From positions 1-40,139 of the forward strand of contig JANQGK010000305.1 of the NCBI GenBank assembly GCA_028277365.1: a stretch of 40,139 bases of DNA, read 5' to 3'. Each line of letters opens with the position of its first letter. Position 1 is the first letter of the stretch. Below are positions 33,774 through 40,139 of this stretch, piece after piece. Source of the DNA: Halieaceae bacterium (lineage in GTDB: Bacteria > Pseudomonadota > Gammaproteobacteria > Pseudomonadales > Halieaceae). The position numbers and the translations under genes were made by a program. The notes under the pieces were generated by a model, which was given only the letters and a program-made list of their open reading frames with translations, had not been told where the DNA came from and searched no databases.

Positions 33774-35207
33774 ATGCGCGAATACACCCAGTTCTACATT
33801 AATGGCGAGTGGGTCGACCCCAGTGAGCCCAACAGCTTCGATGTGATCAACCCCGCCAGCGAGGAAGTCTGCGCCCACATTGCCCTGGGCAATGAAGACG
33901 ACGTGAACAAGGCCGTGGCCGCCGCCAAGACTGCCTTCCAGACCTTCGGCTGGAGCACCCGCGAAGAGCGCATCGCACTGCTTGAGCGCGTGATCGCCGC
34001 CTACCAGAACCGCTACGCCGAGATTGCTGCGGCCATCTCCGAGGAGATGGGTGCGCCCAGCAAGCTCGCCAGCGAGGCCCAGGCCGGTTCCGGCCTCGGC
34101 CACCTGATGCAGGCCCTGGAAGTGCTCAAGACCTTCGAATTCGAAGAAGACCTCGGGCCGCACCGGGTGATCAAAGAACCTATCGGTGTGTGCGGCATGA
34201 TCACGCCCTGGAACTGGCCCGTGAACCAGATTACCTGCAAGGTGGCCCCGGCACTGGCAGTGGGCTGCACTATGATTCTCAAGCCCAGTGAAGTCGCACC
34301 CCTGTCAGGCTATGTATTCACCCAGGTGATGCACGAGGCGGGCGTACCGGCCGGTGTTTTCAATATGATTAACGGCGACGGCCCCGGCGTGGGCACCGCC
34401 CTGTCGAAGCACCCGGGTGTAGACATGATGTCTTTCACCGGCTCGACCCGCGCCGGCACCCTCGTGGCCCAGAATGCGGCCCCCACGGTAAAGCGCGTGA
34501 CCCAGGAACTGGGCGGCAAGAGCCCCAACATCATTCTGGATGATGCCGACCTGGAAGCGGCGGTGACCCGCGGTGTGCTGCACATGTACACCAACACCGG
34601 TCAGAGCTGTAACGCCCCCAGCCGTATGCTGGTGCCCCGGGGCAAGCTGGCGGAGGCCGAGGCGATTGCCACCAAGGTGACCGAGAGCATGGTGAAGGTG
34701 GGCGATCCCGCCGCCGAAGGCACCACCATGGGCCCGGTGGTCTCTGAGGTACAGTTCAACAAGATTCAGGGCCTGATCGAGAAAGGCATTGCAGAGGGCG
34801 CCAAGGTTGTTGTGGGTGGCCCCGGCCGCCCCGAAGGTCTGGACAAGGGCTTCTACATTCGCCCTACCGTGTTCAGCGAGGTCAGTAACGAAATGACCAT
34901 CGCCCGCGAGGAAATCTTTGGCCCCGTCCTGTGCATGATTCCCTACGACAGCGAAGAGGAAGCCATCGCTATTGCCAATGACACCGAGTACGGCCTGGCC
35001 GGTTACGTGCAGGGCGGCGACCTCGACCACGCCCGCAAAGTGGCCTCGCGTATCCGCGCCGGTAACGTTCATCTCAATGGCGCCAACCCGGGCATGGAAG
35101 TGCCCTTCGGCGGCTACAAGATGAGCGGCAACGGCCGGGAGTGGGGCGAGCACGGCTTCACCGACTACCTGGAGATCAAGGCCGTCTCGGGTTACTCCGC
35201 CGCCTGA
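33774..35207 (+). CDS. NAD-dependent aldehyde dehydrogenase
   Basis: 477 residues from the ATG at 33774 (MREYTQFYINGEWV), with AGGAG about 10 bp upstream. A longer open frame from 32961 lies over the acyl-CoA dehydrogenase gene and is not real. The nucleophile Cys279 is in NTGQSCNAPSR, the general base Glu245 in QELGGKSP, and Asn147 in PWNWP holds the oxyanion. It oxidises an aldehyde to the acid; the substrate is not evident. The stop overlaps the glycerol kinase start (TGATG), so the two are translationally coupled. That suggests a linked pathway for a glycerol-derived or C3 aldehyde. Confidence 0.94.
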   Translation: MREYTQFYINGEWVDPSEPNSFDVINPASEEVCAHIALGNEDDVNKAVAAAKTAFQTFGWSTREERIALLERVIAAYQNRYAEIAAAISEEMGAPSKLASEAQAGSGLGHLMQALEVLKTFEFEEDLGPHRVIKEPIGVCGMITPWNWPVNQITCKVAPALAVGCTMILKPSEVAPLSGYVFTQVMHEAGVPAGVFNMINGDGPGVGTALSKHPGVDMMSFTGSTRAGTLVAQNAAPTVKRVTQELGGKSPNIILDDADLEAAVTRGVLHMYTNTGQSCNAPSRMLVPRGKLAEAEAIATKVTESMVKVGDPAAEGTTMGPVVSEVQFNKIQGLIEKGIAEGAKVVVGGPGRPEGLDKGFYIRPTVFSEVSNEMTIAREEIFGPVLCMIPYDSEEEAIAIANDTEYGLAGYVQGGDLDHARKVASRIRAGNVHLNGANPGMEVPFGGYKMSGNGREWGEHGFTDYLEIKAVSGYSAA

Positions 35208-36697
35208 TGGCAAGCTACATCCTGGCCATCGACCAGGGCACGACGGGCACCACCGTCGCCCTGGTCGACGCTAAAGGCCGCCTTCAGCATTCGGTCAACA
35301 ACGAGTTCCCGCAGATCTATCCCAAACCCGGCTGGGTCGAGCATCAGCCAGAGGAAATCTGGGCGTCGGTGCTAGAAGGCATTCGCGAGATTCTCAAAGG
35401 CGCCGGCTGCAAGCCTACCGATATCGCCGCCATCGGCATTACCAACCAGCGCGAGACCACTGCCCTGTGGGACCGGCAGACCGGTGAGCCGTTGTATAAC
35501 GCCATCGTCTGGCAGTGCCGGCGCACCACGCCTGTGTGTGAACTGCTCAAGAAGCAGGGCGCCGAACGTTCGGTGAAGCGCAAAACCGGCCTGGTTCTGG
35601 ACCCTTACTTCTCGGCCACCAAGTTCGGCTGGCTGATCAACAACGCTCCCGGCGCACGCACCGGGATTAAAAACGGTCGGGTGCTGGGCGGCACCATAGA
35701 CACGTACCTGATCTGGAAGCTCACTGACGGCGAACGTCACGTGACCGACGTGACCAACGCCAGCCGCACCTCACTGATGAGCATTCGCTCGGGCAAGTGG
35801 GATAAAGGCTTGCTGGACCTGTTTGGCGTGCCGGCCGGCATTCTCCCTGAGATCGTGCCCAGCAGCGGTGTCATGGGCTACACCCGCAACGTGCCGGGCC
35901 TGCCCGACGGTATTCCTATCGCTGGCGTGGCGGGCGACCAGCAGGCGGCCCTGTTCGGCCAGGCCTGCTTCGCAACCGGGGATGCCAAGTGTACCTACGG
36001 TACCGGCTCATTCATTCTCATGAATACCGGCAACAAGCCGGTGACGTCCCGAGCCGGCCTGCTGACCACCGTGGCCTGGCAGCTGGGGGGTGAAAAACTT
36101 ACCTATGCCCTGGAGGGCGGCGCCTTTATCTGTGGTGCCGCCGTGCAATGGCTGCGCGATGAGATGCAGTTCATCAGCTCCGCCCCGGAGATCGAGGCGC
36201 TGGCTAACAGCGTGGAGGACCACGGCGGCGTCGAGTTCGTGCCGGCACTGACTGGCCTGGGTGCACCCTGGTGGGAACCGGAGGCTCGCGGCATCATCGC
36301 CGGGCTGACCCGCGGCGCCCATCGCGGCCATATTGCCCGCGCCACCCTGGACGCCATGGCCCTGCAGAATGTCGACATCCTGGCGGCTATGGAGAAGGAC
36401 CTGGGCAAGCGCATGAAACCCCTGCGGGTTGACGGCGGTGCGGCGGCCAACGACCTGCTGATGCAAATCCAGGCGGATGTGCTGGGCCGCAAGCTGATTC
36501 GCCCGCAGCTACTGGAAACCACCGTGGCCGGTGCCAGCTACCTGGCGGGACTGGGCGTGGGCCTCTGGCAGAGCAAACAGGACATTAAGCAGGTGTGGCA
36601 GGCCGAGCGGGAATTTGCGGTAAAGATGTCGGCGAAAGCACGCAAGGAGCGCGTGGTGAGCTGGCACGGAGCCATAAAAAGAACCCTGGCTCGCTAG
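35207..36697 (+). CDS. glpK: Glycerol kinase
   Basis: 496 residues from the ATG at 35207, which overlaps the preceding stop codon. FGGY-family kinase phosphorylating glycerol to sn-glycerol 3-phosphate. Family motifs: AIDQGTTGTTVAL (phosphate loop, about 7-19), WVEHQPEEIW, GITNQRETTALWDRQTG, the substrate-binding WQCRRT, and GAPWWEPEARGIIAGLTRG. No glpF or glpD gene is adjacent, unlike the usual glp operon. The stop codon lies inside the palindrome at 36684-36707. Confidence 0.96.
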   Translation: MASYILAIDQGTTGTTVALVDAKGRLQHSVNNEFPQIYPKPGWVEHQPEEIWASVLEGIREILKGAGCKPTDIAAIGITNQRETTALWDRQTGEPLYNAIVWQCRRTTPVCELLKKQGAERSVKRKTGLVLDPYFSATKFGWLINNAPGARTGIKNGRVLGGTIDTYLIWKLTDGERHVTDVTNASRTSLMSIRSGKWDKGLLDLFGVPAGILPEIVPSSGVMGYTRNVPGLPDGIPIAGVAGDQQAALFGQACFATGDAKCTYGTGSFILMNTGNKPVTSRAGLLTTVAWQLGGEKLTYALEGGAFICGAAVQWLRDEMQFISSAPEIEALANSVEDHGGVEFVPALTGLGAPWWEPEARGIIAGLTRGAHRGHIARATLDAMALQNVDILAAMEKDLGKRMKPLRVDGGAAANDLLMQIQADVLGRKLIRPQLLETTVAGASYLAGLGVGLWQSKQDIKQVWQAEREFAVKMSAKARKERVVSWHGAIKRTLAR

Positions 36698-36707
36698 CGA
36701 GCCAGGG
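36676..36707 (-). terminator. Palindromic terminator after the small membrane protein gene
   Basis: A perfect 24-bp palindrome (36684-36707) covers the glpK stop codon (TAG at 36695-36697). On the minus strand it begins about 13 bp beyond the stop at 36721 and is followed by TTCTTTTT, as an intrinsic terminator should be. In the plus direction only a weak T run follows, so it may stop both converging transcripts to different degrees. Confidence 0.75.
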
Positions 36708-36720
36708 CAGTTCGCTCAAT

Positions 36721-37065
36721 TTACCCCAGGGGGAGGTATTCCTGGAACTCGATGAGAACGGCGAGGCTGCCGATCACCAGCGAGGCCCACAGGAACTTTT
36801 TCTGTTCCACATTCTCGATGCTGTCCTGCTCGCTCGTCGCCGCGTCAGTATGTTGTTGGACGACCAACGCATCGGGGTTGTGGTACGCAAAGATAAAAAA
36901 TGAGGCGCCGCACAGGTTGGTCAGCGCCAGCGAGGCATGGCCTTCGAAGCTCATCGTCACGCCTACCAGCAGTGCGCAGGCCGCAAACATGCCCATGCAA
37001 ATACGCAGACTGGGAATAGGTGATTCACCAAACGACATGTAATTCACGTTGTCCACCTGTCTCAT
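36721..37065 (-). CDS. Small membrane protein, unrecognised
   Basis: About 114 residues from an ATG at 37065 (MRQVDNVNYMSFGES). The open frame extends up to 37125, and an ATG at 37038 is also possible; no ribosome site decides. Three hydrophobic segments are seen (MGMFAACALLVGVTM, LALTNLCGASFFIFAY, FLWASLVIGSLAVLIEF), with a charged loop rich in Asp, Glu and Gln between the last two. The function is unknown. It lies 140 bp beyond the small genes of the bacteriocin-like locus and has its own terminator. Lower GC than the genes upstream suggests it belongs with that locus. It could be an immunity protein or an unrelated protein. Confidence 0.6.
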   Translation of the reverse strand: MRQVDNVNYMSFGESPIPSLRICMGMFAACALLVGVTMSFEGHASLALTNLCGASFFIFAYHNPDALVVQQHTDAATSEQDSIENVEQKKFLWASLVIGSLAVLIEFQEYLPLG

Positions 37066-37264
37066 CTCAAAGCTTGTAACTGATACTAACGTTTTGATTC
37101 CAAGCGTCACTAAACTCGGTTTCAAAATGAGAACTGGTTCCGCAACAGGCTGGATTTGGCGGGAAATGTGTGAACTGGTCGAAGATTTGGGGGGGTTATA
37201 AGGTGGGAGAAACCCCTGAATTGATCAATTTTTGAGCAATCGACGTCTTCTCCGGCAGGCAGGC

Positions 37265-37627
37265 TTAAAGAGCGTCGTCGCCGGCACTCAGTTCCCTGAT
37301 CTTGGCATTGATGAGTTTCGATCTGTAGCGCGTGTTCCAGTACCCGGCGAATCCGCCTGCGCCGGCCAACACTGCAGTAAACACCAGCTTGGCGGCAAAG
37401 CTATCTGGTAGCTGAGGTACTAGTGTCAATGCGAGTGCGGCAAGCAGGGTTCCGAGAAAGATGAATGTGAATACGCTGCGCCAGACCATTCGAGCGCTGT
37501 TGCCTCTCTCCTTAAAGACTTCGTACCTGGCCCGCTCGATCAGGGCTTCGCGTTCGGACTCGGAAAGCCCGGACGGCGTTTTGATATCTGGATTTGCTGC
37601 ATCTCCATTAGCCATGCGTGCCCTCAT
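37265..37627 (-). CDS. Small membrane protein, unrecognised, coupled to next gene up
   Basis: 120 residues from the ATG at 37627, which overlaps the stop of the 37624-37830 gene (ATGA); an ATG four codons in (37615) is possible. A charged N-terminal half (SESEREALIERARYEVFKERG) precedes two membrane helices (about 48-68 and 80-98), and the short tail is basic then acidic. No domain is recognised. Coupling to the 68-residue membrane gene, and position after a double-glycine precursor, make immunity or export help possible, but nothing in the sequence proves it. Confidence 0.65.
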   Translation of the reverse strand: MRARMANGDAANPDIKTPSGLSESEREALIERARYEVFKERGNSARMVWRSVFTFIFLGTLLAALALTLVPQLPDSFAAKLVFTAVLAGAGGFAGYWNTRYRSKLINAKIRELSAGDDAL

Positions 37628-37830
37628 TGGAAGAATCGGTCGACAAAGTCAGGGTTCTTCTTTACCCACCAGAACATTAGCGGAGCTGAGATGGCAATAA
37701 TAATCAGAACATGCAAGAACACTTCAGCGTCTGCGCCAAGGCCACCGTTTGGCGCTAGTATTCCCACAGCTACCGTGACTGCGTAGACACCGAACATCGA
37801 ATTGAAGAATATCTTCTGATTGTCATTCAT
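37624..37830 (-). CDS. Small two-helix membrane protein, unrecognised
   Basis: 68 residues from the ATG at 37830 (MNDNQKIFFN), with AGGAG about 6 bp upstream; a GTG two codons earlier overlaps that site. Two hydrophobic stretches (FGVYAVTVAVGILAP and VFLHVLIIIAISAPLMFWWV) and a charged tail (KKNPDFVDRFF) are seen. It has no double-glycine leader, so it is probably not a second precursor. Its size and its place after the precursor gene fit a bacteriocin immunity protein; this is inference only. It is co-translated with the next gene. Confidence 0.65.
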   Translation of the reverse strand: MNDNQKIFFNSMFGVYAVTVAVGILAPNGGLGADAEVFLHVLIIIAISAPLMFWWVKKNPDFVDRFFQ

Positions 37831-37904
37831 AGCCACTCCTTTGACAGTCTTCGTTCTGGTTGCTGCGGCTCGGGCTTATACAGGCGCTCAAGTCGCCATA
37901 TGGT

Positions 37905-37924
37905 GGGGCCTCGGCAGAGGCCCC
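37905..37924 (-). terminator. Hairpin after the precursor gene (attenuator-like)
   Basis: A perfect 8-bp GC-rich stem, GGGGCCTC with loop of four, lies 8 bp beyond the stop codon of the double-glycine precursor gene. No T tract follows on the minus strand. It is therefore more likely an RNA-stabilising or partly terminating hairpin than a full terminator. Such hairpins can raise the ratio of precursor transcript over downstream genes. Confidence 0.5.
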
Positions 37925-37931
37925 GATCGTC

Positions 37932-38234
37932 TCATCTGTGCTTGTGAAGTCCACTGTAGCGCTTAGCGCCGCCACCACCAGACCCGGTCGCGAGACTATA
38001 TCCAAAGCCAATAGCTGCGCCTAAGGCGAGCCCAATGCCAGCTCCAGCAAAACCTCCAACTGCTCCAAAGCGAACGCCGAGCACTGCGCCCGCACCCGCG
38101 CCGACAACGGCCCCCGCCCAGTCTGGAGCAAGACCAAGACCGCCTTGAATTTGGGACAGCTCGTAATCCGCAAGCGGCAGAATGCCGCCATTTGAACTCG
38201 TGACAGTATTTGCTTCCACTTTCCATGTGTTCAT
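37932..38234 (-). CDS. Double-glycine leader peptide precursor, bacteriocin/microcin-like
   Basis: 100 residues from the ATG at 38234, with AAGGAG upstream; an upstream start at 38261 lies in a hairpin. The leader (1-32) ends PLADYELSQIQGG, a textbook double-glycine site with the hydrophobic residues at the expected places. The predicted product (33-100, 68 residues) is very rich in Gly and Ala, with many GxxxG spacings in a hydrophobic stretch (about 41-78). A tetraglycine turn and a basic, His-containing tail (AKRYSGLHKHR) follow. That composition is typical of pore-forming class II bacteriocins and microcins. The exporter gene immediately upstream has a C39 protease domain that cuts such leaders. 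No cysteine is present, so there are no disulfides. Confidence 0.8.
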   Translation of the reverse strand: MNTWKVEANTVTSSNGGILPLADYELSQIQGGLGLAPDWAGAVVGAGAGAVLGVRFGAVGGFAGAGIGLALGAAIGFGYSLATGSGGGGAKRYSGLHKHR

Positions 38235-38251
38235 CTCTATTCTCCTTGCTG

Positions 38252-38277
38252 AAAAGATCACGCACCATCGCGTGATC
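38252..38277 (-). terminator. Hairpin with T tract between exporter and precursor genes
   Basis: On the minus strand GATCACGC and GCGTGATC (38277-38270 and 38263-38256) form a perfect 8-bp stem with a six-base loop, followed by TTTTC. It overlaps the exporter stop codon at 38276 and ends 22 bp before the precursor ATG at 38234. It looks like a weak intrinsic terminator, so the precursor may have its own promoter or be reached by read-through. Confidence 0.55.
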
Positions 38278-40139
38278 AGGTATCACGGCGCCCTGGCCGC
38301 AATTCAAGTACCTGGTCCGCCAACGCGATGGTGTCTGGCCGGTGCGCGACCATAACGCGCGTCATGTTCATCCTGGCGATATGGGTATTGATGGTGCGCT
38401 CGGTATCGACGTCGAGGTGGCTGGTAGCCTCGTCGAGGAACAGCACGCGTGGCTGTCGGTAGAGCGCGCGGGCCAGCATGATGCGCTGAACCTGGCCGCC
38501 GCTCAGGGTTGATCCCATGTCGGCGACGGGCGTGTTGTATTGCATGGGCATGTGCATGATGGCCTCGTGAACGCAGGCTTGCTGCGCCGCTTGCATGACT
38601 CTCTCCAAGTCTAGTCGCTGCTCGAAACATGCAATGTTTTCGGCGATGGATCCGCTCAGAAGTTGGTCGTTCTGCATCACTCCGCCAATTAAGCTGCGGT
38701 AGTCCTGGCGGCTTGCGATAGGTACGCCGTTGATGGTGAGCTCGCCCTCGGTGCTGGCCATCAGGCCCATCAGGCATTTGAGCAGGCTGGTTTTGCCACA
38801 GCCCGACGGGCCGACCAGGGCAATACTGCTGCCGGCGGGAATGGACAGGTTAACGTTCTGGAAAACCCATGGCTCACCGCCGCCGTAGCGGAAGGCCAGC
38901 TTGCGGGTTTCCAGGCGCAATCCGCCGCTGTTGCCACTGTGCTTTTTCCGGGTAGCCGAGATACCCCGCGGTTCCGGTTCACTTAGGGCGATGTCGCTCA
39001 CCCGTTCCAGGTGCAGTCCCAGCATCAGCAACTCGATGAACTGGTCGACAAGGCTGTCTATGGCGCCAGTAAAGCGCTGCTTGTAACTCATAAACGCAAA
39101 CAGCATGCCCAGGGACAGCACGTTGTCGATCACCGAAAGGGCTGCGAAGTACACCACCAGAATGTTCTCTAGCCCAAATAACATGCGGTTGGCGGCGTCG
39201 AAGCCGATGCCCATTTTGGCCACCCTGATATCGCTGTTCATGGCATCGGCCAGTCGGTTGTGCCACTGCGCTTGACGCTCGTTTTCGCGCTGCAGCAGCT
39301 TCACGGTCTGCATACCTCGCGCCGTTTCCATAAAGCTGGTTTCGCAGAGGGCGTGATTGGCAATGCTTTCCTGTGACAGGCGGCGCAATGGGGGAAACAA
39401 CAGCAGCCGCAGCAGGATGTACAGCGCCAGGATGCCCAGTACGATTAGCGTGAGCCGGACCTCGTAAAGGAACATGATCAGCAGCATGATCACTGCCATC
39501 ACGCCGTCCACCAGTGCAGTAACCAGGCCGGTGCTGAGAATCTCCCTGACTGCGTCCAGCGATGAGAAGCGCGACAACACATCACCGAGATGGCGGCGCT
39601 GAAACCAGGTCATTGGCAGCCGCACCAGGTGCTGGAACAGGTTGGCGGCGAGCTGCAGGTGTAGCCGTGTGGACAAGTGCAAAATCACCGAGGCGCGCAG
39701 CGCCTGGGTGCCGACTTCCACTACCAGCAACAGCAGAAAGGCGATGGCCAGGGTCAGCAGCAGCCCGGTGTCGCCGCGCAGCACCACGTCATCGACTACG
39801 GTCTGCAGGTAGAACGGCGCGGCGATGCTGAATAGCTGCAGCAGCAGTGACAGCGCGATGAGTTGGAGCAGGCTGCGCTTGAGGCCGACTACACGACTCC
39901 ACAGGTCCGACAATCGCAGCGTGAGCGGGCGCCGGGTTTTCTTGAAACCTGGCGCCGGCGATAGCTCCAGCGCTATGCCCGTGTAGTGACGGGAGAACTC
40001 CTCCGCGTCGAGCTTCAGCACGCCGCGGGCCGGATCGTGAATGGTGGCACGGCGACGGCCCAGGGACTTCAGTACCACAAAATGATCGAGGTCCCAGTGC
40101 AGGACGCAGGGGCAGGCGAGGTGGACCACTGCGCTGAGA
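38276..40139 (-). CDS. C39 peptidase-containing ABC exporter, partial
   Basis: At least 620 residues; the frame is open to the window end, so the N terminus is missing. Seen first is the second half of a C39 cysteine protease domain: the catalytic His in CVLHWDLDHFVVL and the Asp in IHDPARG. The catalytic Cys would lie just outside the window. A six-helix ABC membrane domain follows. The ATPase part has Walker A GPSGCGKT (38812-38789), LSGGQ (38506-38492), Walker B VLFLDEATSHLD and the H-loop AHRPDT. It removes double-glycine leaders and exports the peptide across the inner membrane; an HlyD-type partner is expected beyond the window. The precursor gene follows after 41 bp. Confidence 0.95.
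   Translation of the reverse strand, partial: LSAVVHLACPCVLHWDLDHFVVLKSLGRRRATIHDPARGVLKLDAEEFSRHYTGIALELSPAPGFKKTRRPLTLRLSDLWSRVVGLKRSLLQLIALSLLLQLFSIAAPFYLQTVVDDVVLRGDTGLLLTLAIAFLLLLVVEVGTQALRASVILHLSTRLHLQLAANLFQHLVRLPMTWFQRRHLGDVLSRFSSLDAVREILSTGLVTALVDGVMAVIMLLIMFLYEVRLTLIVLGILALYILLRLLLFPPLRRLSQESIANHALCETSFMETARGMQTVKLLQRENERQAQWHNRLADAMNSDIRVAKMGIGFDAANRMLFGLENILVVYFAALSVIDNVLSLGMLFAFMSYKQRFTGAIDSLVDQFIELLMLGLHLERVSDIALSEPEPRGISATRKKHSGNSGGLRLETRKLAFRYGGGEPWVFQNVNLSIPAGSSIALVGPSGCGKTSLLKCLMGLMASTEGELTINGVPIASRQDYRSLIGGVMQNDQLLSGSIAENIACFEQRLDLERVMQAAQQACVHEAIMHMPMQYNTPVADMGSTLSGGQVQRIMLARALYRQPRVLFLDEATSHLDVDTERTINTHIARMNMTRVMVAHRPDTIALADQVLELRPGRRDT

Noticed and set aside
1..40139. 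CRISPR array, tRNA, rRNA, integrase or transposase
   Set aside because: No regularly spaced direct repeats, cloverleaf sequences or recombinase motifs were seen in reading either strand.

Overview
The window is high-GC, gene-dense DNA from a gammaproteobacterium. Aerobic tyrosine and fatty-acid catabolism, an RND pump, Tat-exported hydrogenase and many coupled genes fit a marine heterotroph. Protein impressions, from memory only, suggest Halieaceae (OM60/NOR5) or a relative. The length, close to 40 kb, would also fit one large-insert clone. No rRNA, tRNA, CRISPR array, integrase or transposase was seen.

Layout. 1-2560 (minus): the end of tyrosine degradation, hmgA-fahA-maiA, with maiA losing family resemblance near the window edge. 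2712-8467 (plus): an unusual coupled run of a membrane protein with a degenerate GGDEF domain, a DUF1080 protein, and an RND adaptor and pump. 8577-9920: a class III omega-aminotransferase. 9921-10264: no gene, but two inverted copies of a structured REP-like repeat. 10265-17944: housekeeping and accessory genes (patatin phospholipase, short-chain dehydrogenase, a frameshifted GtrA gene, a hot-dog thioesterase, an FtsH-type protease, a host-attachment/eRF1-like protein, a lipoprotein cytochrome c, a class III CoA-transferase).

18022-31543 (minus): one compact operon of 15 genes for an uptake [NiFe] hydrogenase of the oxygen-tolerant membrane-bound type (group 1d-like). In transcription order it is hupS, hupL, hupC, hupD, hupF, hupG, hupH, a hupI-hupJ fusion, hupK, hypA, hypB, hypF, hypC, hypD, hypE. 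The small subunit has the two extra cysteines of the [4Fe-3S] proximal cluster. A near-consensus FNR/ANR box lies about 41.5 bp upstream of a likely start point, pointing to induction at low oxygen. A divergent UreH-like permease (31711-32349) may supply nickel. Electrons from periplasmic H2 would pass through HupS to cytochrome b HupC and quinone.

32424-36697: an LCAD-like acyl-CoA dehydrogenase, divergent from a coupled aldehyde dehydrogenase-glycerol kinase pair. 36721-40139 (minus): a likely bacteriocin/microcin locus. It has a C39-peptidase ABC exporter cut by the window end, a 100-residue double-glycine precursor with a glycine-rich core, and three small unrecognised membrane proteins, one or more of which could give immunity. 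Two hairpins flank the precursor gene. This locus and the repeat pair are the best candidates for something undescribed.
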